Assembly (NCBI GenBank): GCA_947176435.1
Contig: CAMWQH010000052.1
Coordinates: 1 to 5,381 of the forward strand
Direction: 5' to 3'
Source of the DNA: an uncultured Mycoplasmataceae bacterium
Lineage (GTDB): Bacteria; Bacillota_I; Bacilli_A; Mycoplasmatales; Mycoplasmoidaceae
DNA length: 5,381 bases
How positions within the stretch are numbered: position 1 is the stretch's first letter; every line of letters begins with the position of its first letter. The notes under the pieces are model-generated. The model was not told the origin of the DNA, did not search any database, and was given only the letters and a program-made list of their open reading frames with translations. Shown here piece by piece: positions 1-5,381 of this stretch. A program made the position numbers and the translations under genes.

Positions 1-1463
1 TGATTTATAAAATTTTAACTAACAATAATAATTTCTTGGGTTCCCAACGTTCAAGCGAATTAACTTGGAATGAAAAAGAATTATTAGAAGCTGGAATTAT
101 TTATTTAAATGAAGAAGAAAGACCAACTGATTTTTTAATTGATAGAATCACTATTCCAATTTATGATAACAATAATTACATTGTTGGGTTTAGCGGAAGA
201 ACTACTGGCAATTCCTCTACTAAATATCTAAATACAGGATCAACAAAAGTATTTTCAAAAGGTAACTTATTATTTAATTTCAATAGGGTTAGAGAATTAA
301 ACGATAAACGTGTGATTATTGTTGAAGGATTTATGGATGCAATTGCTTTATACAATTGTGGTCACAAAAACGTATTAGCTACAATGGGTGTTGCTTTAAC
401 TGACAAGCATTTGAACCTTCTTAATTCTTTAGAATTAGAAACTGTAATTTTATGTTTTGATAATGATAATGCAGGTCAATTAGCAACAATTGAAAATGGA
501 AAAAAACTAATGGCAAATGGTTTTAATACATATGTTATTGGTAAATACGATAAACAAGACAAAGATGTTGATGAATTAATGCAACACAAAGGTAAATCTG
601 CAGTTGGTCAAATAGTCGAAAATAGAAGAGACTTCATTTCTTACTTAATAGACATTAAGTTATCAAATCAAAAATCATTAGATGAAATTCAATCGAATAT
701 TAATTTTGTTTTAAAAGAAATGGCTGATTACGGTGATGTTCTATTAAAAACAAAACATTTCGAGTTAATTGAAAAATTAACAGGGATCAAAGTTAATGAT
801 TTACAAATTAAATTTAACGAATTCAATAAGCAACCTTCTATATACAACAAGCAATTAAGAAATTACAATTCTCCAAAAAAGAATCAAAATTTTAATTTTG
901 AAGAGCAACAAAAAGAATTAATCGAATTAGATAATTCATTAGAAGTAAATTTACAAAAATCTGTAAATATTTCTTTACAAATGTCTGGCCAACTTGTTTT
1001 ATCAAGAGTATTAAATGCTACTAGAAGTTTAATTGCTTTTTTGATAAATCATAATGAATTTATCGAAAAAGCTTATTCAGAAGATTTATCTTTTGGGAAA
1101 TACTTTATTAATCAACCCGAAATAAAGATATTTAACAATCTCTCTTACTTATTAAGTAAAGATGGTAAAGTGACAATTAATTCCTTAACAGAATATTTTA
1201 AAAACAAGCAAGATTTAAATATTACAAATGAATTGTTATCTCAAATAGCTTCAGACGATGAATTTAATCTATCATCTAAAACAGATAAAAAACGTTTAGT
1301 TAATAAATATACAGCTTTATTAAAAACAATTATCACTGCGAAAGCTAATTACATTAAATGATGCAAAATAAATGATACATTAACTTCAGATTTATCTACA
1401 AGAGACGAAAAGATTAAACAATTGGTTGACATAAACCAAACAATAAAATCTAAGAATAAATAA
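1..1463 (+). CDS. dnaG: DNA primase DnaG, 5'-truncated by window edge
   Basis: DnaG makes the RNA primers for replication, acting with the DnaB helicase at the fork. The frame is open from position 3, with no start in view, and codes for 486 residues up to TAA at 1461-1463. The CHC2 zinc-finger domain (about 150 residues) lies off the left edge. Visible family features are the core segment RITIPIYD...GFSGR...KYLN, the Toprim EGFMD motif (Glu codon 324-326), the metal-binding DNDNAG motif (Asp codons 459 and 465), and KDVDEL (about 561-578), where most primases have Pro between the two Asp residues. The remainder is helical and Lys/Asn-rich, as expected for the helicase-binding C-terminal domain. 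TGA at 1359-1361 is Trp; reading it as a stop would remove the last 34 residues. TTG at 36 is an internal Leu, not a start. In many mycoplasmas dnaG precedes rpoD, but here it meets a terminator. Identification is secure. Confidence 0.96.
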
Positions 1464-1470
1464 TAATAAA

Positions 1471-1500
1471 AAAGTAAGCATTTGGCTTACTTTGTTTTAA
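1471..1500. terminator. Shared bidirectional terminator, dnaG / TM2 gene
   Basis: A perfect 9-bp stem, AAAGTAAGC (1471-1479) with GCTTACTTT (1485-1493), has a 5-nt loop. On the + strand TTTGTTTT continues past the stem. On the - strand the stem runs into TTTTTTATTATT. It lies exactly 7 nt after the dnaG stop and 7 nt after the stop of the opposing TM2 gene, so it most likely ends both transcripts. This is inferred from structure only. Confidence 0.85.
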
Positions 1501-1752
1501 TTACACAGGTTTAATTTTATAACCTGATTTGTCTCTAAATGATCCACACACAATTATAATGAGATCAATTAAAACACCTATACCAAATAACCCTAAAGTG
1601 AATAAGTAAAGTAAACCCGTACCAATTTTACCTACATAAAATCTATGTACTCCTATTTCACCAAGAAATAAGCATAATAACAAAGTTATTATCCAATTAA
1701 AATGTGATGATGTTTCTTTTTTAACTTGTGTACTTTCTTGTCTATCAGCCAT
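1501..1752 (-). CDS. Small TM2-domain membrane protein
   Basis: This 83-residue protein matches the TM2 domain family: a first hydrophobic helix (about residues 19-33), the turn GVHRFYVGK (34-42) carrying the family's G-x-H-R-F-Y-x-G signature, and a second helix (about 44-70) with the usual Asp inside it (D63, in IGVLID). The N-terminus is short, polar and charged, and the C-terminus is a basic tail. I see no signal peptide or lipobox. The function of bacterial TM2 proteins is not established and I assign none. ATG at 1750-1752 begins 2 nt after the TAG of the upstream PTS gene on the same strand. There is no strong Shine-Dalgarno sequence, so translation is probably coupled to the PTS gene, with one shared transcript ending at the 1471-1493 hairpin. 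Its single Trp is TGG. Family call is firm; role unknown. Confidence 0.92.
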   Translation of the reverse strand: MADRQESTQVKKETSSHFNWIITLLLCLFLGEIGVHRFYVGKIGTGLLYLFTLGLFGIGVLIDLIIIVCGSFRDKSGYKIKPV

Positions 1753-1754
1753 AA

Positions 1755-3989
1755 CTATTTTGCTATTCTTTTAGATTTTAATTGACGACCAAAGATACTT
1801 AAGTTACGAGTTCTACCAACTAAAGCACCGTAAATAAACATTTGAACAATCATGCCTGCAGCAATTGCTAAGAAATATCAAAGAATTGAAATATAAATTA
1901 ATGGACTATTTGTATCGCTTCCACCAAAAATTGTAGGAATTGTAGCAGCACCAGCTTGACCTGGATCTGCATATACACCTAAGAATAATGCGATTAATGG
2001 GCCACCTCACATTGAAACGTGACCACCACAGCAGAAACAGAATGCTAATCCACCAGCAACAGCTGATCCGATAATATTGGCAATTAATGTTTGCTTTGGA
2101 TTTTTTGTAAACATTGGAATTGCACCTTCAGAAATACCCATGCAACCTAAAGCGATTGAAGAAACACCAACCTTTCTTTCTTCATCATTAAATACTTTTC
2201 TAAATATAACTGTAGCTAAACCACATCCTAACGGAGCAACTGGAATAGCGGCAGCACATGCACCCATTAATCTTGGATCAACCAAAATTAAACATGAACC
2301 TGTAGCAACGGCAATCTTGTTAATTGGTCCACCCATATCAACACCAACCATGGCACCTAATATGAATCCCATTAAGAAGTTAACACCTTTTGTACTTCCT
2401 GCAATTGATAATCCATATGCAAAATAATTCATGAAGCATCCTAAAACACCAGATAATAGGAAAGTAAATGGGAATACTAGAACAGCTGTAGCAACTACAG
2501 GAATAAAGATAATAGACATTAAACTTCTAAATATAGGTTTAACTTTTCAAGTGTTTATTCATTTAACTAAATATCCTGCACCAAAACCCATTAATAAAGC
2601 AGCAAAAATAGCTAAACTAATATTACTAACCATAATAGGATCATTTGGATTTGTAATCACTTCATTAGTAATTTTGTTTATATATGTTCCATAATGACCA
2701 GTAGCAACTGCGCTTGGTAAACCTTTATAGAAGAAATATCAATCTGGAGTAGCAGCAACATATGTAGCGATTAAACCAGGACCGAAAGCAGCACGACCAC
2801 CAATGGCTTCAGCAATATATGCACCCATAATAGCAGTAAATAGTGCAAAACCGGCATTTGCAACTTGCATTGCATATCACATTACTGTTCCTTTGATTGC
2901 TCCTTGAGTTACTCAATTTCCTAAGTTATCATCACCCAAACCATCAACAGGAATTCATTCTTTAGGAAGAGCCATATTAATAGCGTTTAATAAAGCATAG
3001 ATAATACCACTGAATACAATTACAGGAATCATGTGTGAAACACCAGATAAGAAAGGTTTCATAAATTTATCCATTTTCTTACCTGTTGCTTTAAATTCAA
3101 GGCCAGTAGATTCTCCTTTAGCAGATGTTTGAGCGTTTTTCTTAGAACTTATTTGTCCGCCAATTGCAGCTTTAGAAATAACATTCTTTAAAGTTTGTTC
3201 AGGATTGTTAATTGCTGCGTTAGTATCACAGAAATAAATCTTCTTTCCTGCAAATCTTTCAGTATCTACTGAAATATCAGCAGCAATTACAACATAATCA
3301 GCTTTTTCAATTAATTCTGGAGTAACAGCGTGTTCGCGACCATTTTGACCTTCGGTTTCAATGTGAATGTTATACCCTAATTTACTTGCACCTTTTTCAA
3401 GAGCTTCTCTAGCCATAAATGTGTGTGCAATACCTGTAGCACAAGCAGACACACCAATAATAAATGGTTTAGATGAATCTATTTTTGTAGGTTTAGATTT
3501 TTTCTTAGAAGATTTTGTAATAGAAAGATCTGTGTCTTTTTCATTAATAGCTTTAGCAATTAAGTTGTAAACAACTTTCTTGTCTTTAGCTTTTAATAAC
3601 TTATCACAAATTGATTCATCCATTAAAGCAGTTGAAATTCTTGCTAAATATTCCATATGTAAATCAGATAGATTTTGTTTTGGAATCAATAGAGCAATAG
3701 CGAATTTAACTGGTTTCTTATCGAATGATTTTCAGTCTATTCCGTTTTTGAATCTAACTGCAATGATTGCTGGTTTGTTAATATCAGAGTTCATAGCGTG
3801 AGGAATAGCAAAAGATTGCTTCATTCCAGTGGTAGAAACTTTTTCACGTCTAATTAATCCATTAATAAGGTTAGATTCATTATTAATTACACCTAATTTC
3901 TTAGCTTGCTTAGCAATTAACTCAAAAGCTTCTTTTTGAGTTTTGCAATCAGCATTAAGGATTAAGTGGTTAATACTAAATATTCCCAT
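1755..3989 (-). CDS. fruA: PTS permease EIIABC, fructose/mannose family
   Basis: This membrane permease takes up a hexose and phosphorylates it with phosphate passed from PEP through EI and HPr. It is one 744-residue frame from ATG 3987-3989 to TAG 1755-1757. Nine in-frame TGA codons encode every Trp (+ strand positions 3732, 2955, 2913, 2877, 2739, 2559, 2547, 2007 and 1878). Domains in order: EIIA (about 1-150) with phospho-His H64 in FAIPHA; a Lys/Ser-rich linker (about 155-175); EIIB (about 176-270) with phospho-Cys C183 in SACATGIAHTFMA; a second linker; then a multi-pass EIIC (about 305-744) containing GISEGAIP, typical of fructose-family EIIC. After the catalytic Cys there is Ala where CPTG is usual. 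ATG is supported by GGGAG 6 nt upstream. The family normally yields fructose-1-P, but no fruK is in view and manA lies divergently, so mannose is a plausible substrate. Family secure; sugar uncertain. Confidence 0.96.
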
Positions 3990-3995
3990 TTTTTT

Positions 3996-4000
3996 CTCCC
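3996..4000 (-). promoter_or_regulatory. Ribosome binding site of the PTS gene
   Basis: On the - strand GGGAG lies 6 nt before ATG (3987-3989). It fixes that start and is the only strong Shine-Dalgarno sequence seen at a start codon in the window. The spacer is a pure A run that continues into the A of ATG. Confidence 0.8.
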
Positions 4001-4019
4001 AATAATATATATAGTTATT

Positions 4020-4025
4020 AGTATA
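4020..4025 (-). promoter_or_regulatory. Candidate -10 box for the PTS operon
   Basis: TATACT on the - strand matches five of six bases of TATAAT, and would start transcription about 20-25 nt before the PTS ATG. I see no convincing -35 box about 17 nt upstream (GTCTTA at 4043-4048), which is common in mollicutes. AT-rich DNA produces such matches easily, so this is tentative. Confidence 0.35.
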
Positions 4026-4037
4026 AATAAAATTATT

Positions 4038-4043
4038 GATAAT
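4038..4043 (+). promoter_or_regulatory. Candidate -10 box for manA
   Basis: GATAAT matches five of six bases of TATAAT, with a poor -35 (TTATTA, 4015-4020) at 17-bp spacing. The predicted transcription start, near 4050, leaves a leader of only about 20 nt. The box forms one arm of a small inverted repeat, ATTAT-TG-ATAAT (4032-4043), which could be an operator or chance. Tentative. Confidence 0.3.
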
Positions 4044-4068
4044 AAGACATAAATAATAAAATTAATAT

Positions 4069-4986
4069 ATGAACAAAATATTATTTTTAAAACCATATTT
4101 TAGTGAAAAAATTTGAGGCTCTGATAATTTAAAACAATTTGGATTTAAATTACCATCTAGCCATACAGGTGAAGCTTGAGTTGTTAGTGGATATAAAGGA
4201 AAATCTTCCGTTATTACTAATGGAGAATATAAAGGAATTTCTTTATATGACTTATATAAGAAGAATAAAAAGATATTCAACAATCCTAAAACTAAAGAAT
4301 ATCCATTGTTAGTTAAGTTATTGGATTGTAATGATGATTTAAGCATTCAAGTACATCCAAAAGATAAATATGCCAAAGAACATTTTAATGAATTCGGTAA
4401 AAATGAATGTTGATATGTATTAGGCGCTAAGAAAAATGGGTCAATAATTTACGGTCATAATGCTAAAACAAAAAAAGAACTTGTTTCTCAAGTTAAAAAC
4501 GGAGAATGAAAGAAATTACTTAAGAACAAAAAAGTTAAACATGGTGATTTTATTTATGTTCCAACAGGTACAATCCACGCACTTAAATCGGGTTTATTAA
4601 TATATGAACTTCAACAATCATCAGATGTTACATTTAGACTATATGATTATGATCGTCAAAAAGTTGATCCTTCTAGAAAATTACATATTAAAGAGTCACT
4701 AGATAATATTTCAGCTCCATTTGAAATTCCTAAATATACTAAAAATAAAGAAACACTCATTAAGACTAAGAGTTTTACTTTGAAAAAAATTAATAATTCT
4801 TCTCAAAAAACATATTTTTATAGAAAAGCAAAATGATTACAGTGTACCGTAATTGATGGATTGGGCGAATTAGTTAACTTCAAGCAAAAAATTAAAAAAG
4901 GTGATTCTTTCTTAGTTGTTGGAAAAAGCAAAATGGAATTAAAAGTTAAAGGTAAAGTTAAAATTTTAGTTAGCTATGCTAACTAA
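4069..4986 (+). CDS. manA: Mannose-6-phosphate isomerase, class I
   Basis: This cytoplasmic zinc enzyme interconverts mannose-6-P and fructose-6-P, feeding mannose into glycolysis or supplying mannose-6-P for glycans. It is 305 residues, about the length of short Bacillus-type ManA. Visible motifs are KIWGS near the N-terminus (KIWGG in relatives), TGEAW, zinc ligands Q94 and H96 in SIQVHPKD, E113 in NECWYVL, H170 in VPTGTIHAL, and the active-site segment SSDVTFRLYDYDR with R190. The C-terminal cupin part ends KILVSYAN, matching the LVS ending of relatives. All five Trp codons are TGA (4114, 4177, 4411, 4507, 4834). No Shine-Dalgarno sequence precedes ATG 4069; I chose this start because the conserved N-terminus begins immediately. 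It is divergent from the PTS permease across 79 bp, suggesting shared sugar-responsive control. Its last 21 bp overlap the opposing ispH and form its own terminator stem. Identification is secure. Confidence 0.97.
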
Positions 4987-4992
4987 TTTTTT
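4966..4992 (+). terminator. Terminator hairpin overlapping manA and ispH stops
   Basis: A perfect 9-bp stem, TTAGTTAGC (4966-4974) with GCTAACTAA (4978-4986), has loop TAT and is followed at once by six T (4987-4992), a good intrinsic terminator for manA. The right arm ends with the manA TAA; the left arm begins with the complement of the ispH TAA. On the - strand the following sequence, AATTTTAACTTT, is a weaker U-tract, so termination of ispH here is less certain. Confidence 0.85.
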
Positions 4993-5381
4993 ATAAATTT
5001 TATCGTATAAAATTTTAGGTGTTGAAGCACTTGTACAAATCCCTATTTTGTTAGTTTTTAAAAGCATTTTTTTAGTAATTTGAGTAGGAGAATTCACTAA
5101 ATAAAATTTTTTATTATTTACTTTTGCAATGTTTGTTAGTGCGATAGCATTATTAGAATTTTTGTCGCCAATAACTAACAACATATCAATTTTTTTAATA
5201 ACATTTTTCAAGTTTTTTTGTCTTAATAATATTTCAGGGCAACAACCATTGTCAAAATAAATATTTCTATTTGAAAAATATTTTTTAATTTCATTAATTT
5301 GGTCAGAATTTAATGTTGTTTGGTTAGTTACAAAACATTTTTCTTTTTTAGAAAATTTAGTTTTTTTTCAGGTAAAAACAT
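4966..5381 (-). CDS. ispH: IspH (LytB), HMBPP reductase, N-terminus beyond window
   Basis: IspH is the iron-sulfur enzyme that reduces HMBPP to IPP and DMAPP, the last step of the MEP isoprenoid pathway. The visible 137 residues, open to the right edge, align with the C-terminal part of the family (whole enzymes are about 280-320). Landmarks are TNQTTL (residues 18-23, family SQTT with the active-site Thr); a Cys pair, C46-C47, of which C47 fits the third cluster Cys because it keeps the spacing to the following RQ; GDKNSNNA (71-78), where S75 and N77 match diphosphate-binding Ser225 and Asn227 of E. coli and N76 replaces Ser226; and CTSASTP (115-121), with S119 matching Ser269. TGA at 5368-5370 is Trp. 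The TTG at 5209-5211 is an internal Leu. The other two cluster Cys residues and the start lie outside the window. It is convergent with manA, overlapping it by 21 bp. Family is confident; activity is not proven. Confidence 0.92.

Noticed and set aside
36..38. TTG as the start codon of the primase
   Set aside because: The frame is open upstream to the window edge and the protein begins mid-domain. The TTG is an internal Leu and the true start lies outside the window.
2077..2694. Open frames on the + strand opposite the permease gene
   Set aside because: They lie wholly antisense to conserved EIIC sequence, match no family, and lack a ribosome site. They are coding shadows, as are those at 3367-3801.
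1755..3989. Apparent break-up of the PTS gene into several shorter genes or a frameshifted pseudogene
   Set aside because: All pieces are in one reading frame and the breaks are TGA codons. Reading TGA as Trp, as in the other genes here, gives one intact 744-residue protein with all three domains.
3989..3995. A-run between ribosome site and ATG of the PTS gene as a slippage switch
   Set aside because: A run of seven is short and the spacing is ordinary. Without population data this is not supported.
4062..4346. Open frame on the - strand across the start of manA
   Set aside because: It is antisense to the conserved ManA N-terminus, resembles no known family, and would run into the divergent promoter region.
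5209..5211. TTG as the start of a short IspH-like protein
   Set aside because: The frame continues upstream with IspH motifs (TNQTT and the cluster Cys), so this is an internal Leu.
5361..5368. Run of eight T in ispH as a phase-variation tract
   Set aside because: Runs of 6-8 are common in such AT-rich DNA, ispH is not a surface antigen, and the frame is intact. Nothing else supports switching.

Overview
This window comes from an AT-rich bacterium that reads UGA as tryptophan (translation table 4), almost certainly a mollicute (Mycoplasma or Spiroplasma type). Under the standard code the large genes break into pieces. With TGA read as Trp they become full-length proteins whose family motifs run straight through the TGA codons. 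I count 16 TGA and 2 TGG Trp codons across the five genes. I cannot name the species from the sequence.

Layout, left to right. (1) Positions 1-1463, + strand: the C-terminal three quarters of DNA primase (dnaG), entering from the left edge. (2) Positions 1471-1493: a hairpin with U-tracts on both sides, a shared terminator between convergent genes. (3) Positions 1757 down to 1501, - strand: a small TM2-domain membrane protein. It starts 2 nt after (4), a 744-residue fructose-family PTS permease with EIIA, EIIB and EIIC fused (positions 3989 down to 1755). (5) Positions 3990-4068: a 79-bp divergent promoter region. (6) Positions 4069-4986, + strand: class I mannose-6-phosphate isomerase (manA). 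(7) Positions 5381 down to 4966, - strand: the C-terminal part of IspH/LytB, the last enzyme of the MEP isoprenoid pathway, running off the right edge. The 3' ends of (6) and (7) overlap by 21 bp inside one terminator hairpin.

How the genes work together: the PTS permease imports and phosphorylates a hexose, and ManA converts mannose-6-P to fructose-6-P for glycolysis. A fructose-family permease next to manA, with no 1-phosphofructokinase gene in view, resembles the Bacillus subtilis manP-manA arrangement. Mannose should therefore be considered as its substrate alongside fructose. DnaG (replication) and IspH (isoprenoids) are unrelated neighbours.

The gene content is mostly ordinary and I do not see a new defence or mobile system. 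The most striking feature is the convergent manA/ispH junction. There a 9-bp-stem palindrome contains both stop codons, encodes near-identical C-terminal tails for two unrelated enzymes, and forms the terminator. IspH in an organism of this type is also worth following up. No stretch longer than 80 bp lacks a gene. I saw no tRNA, rRNA, CRISPR or insertion sequence.
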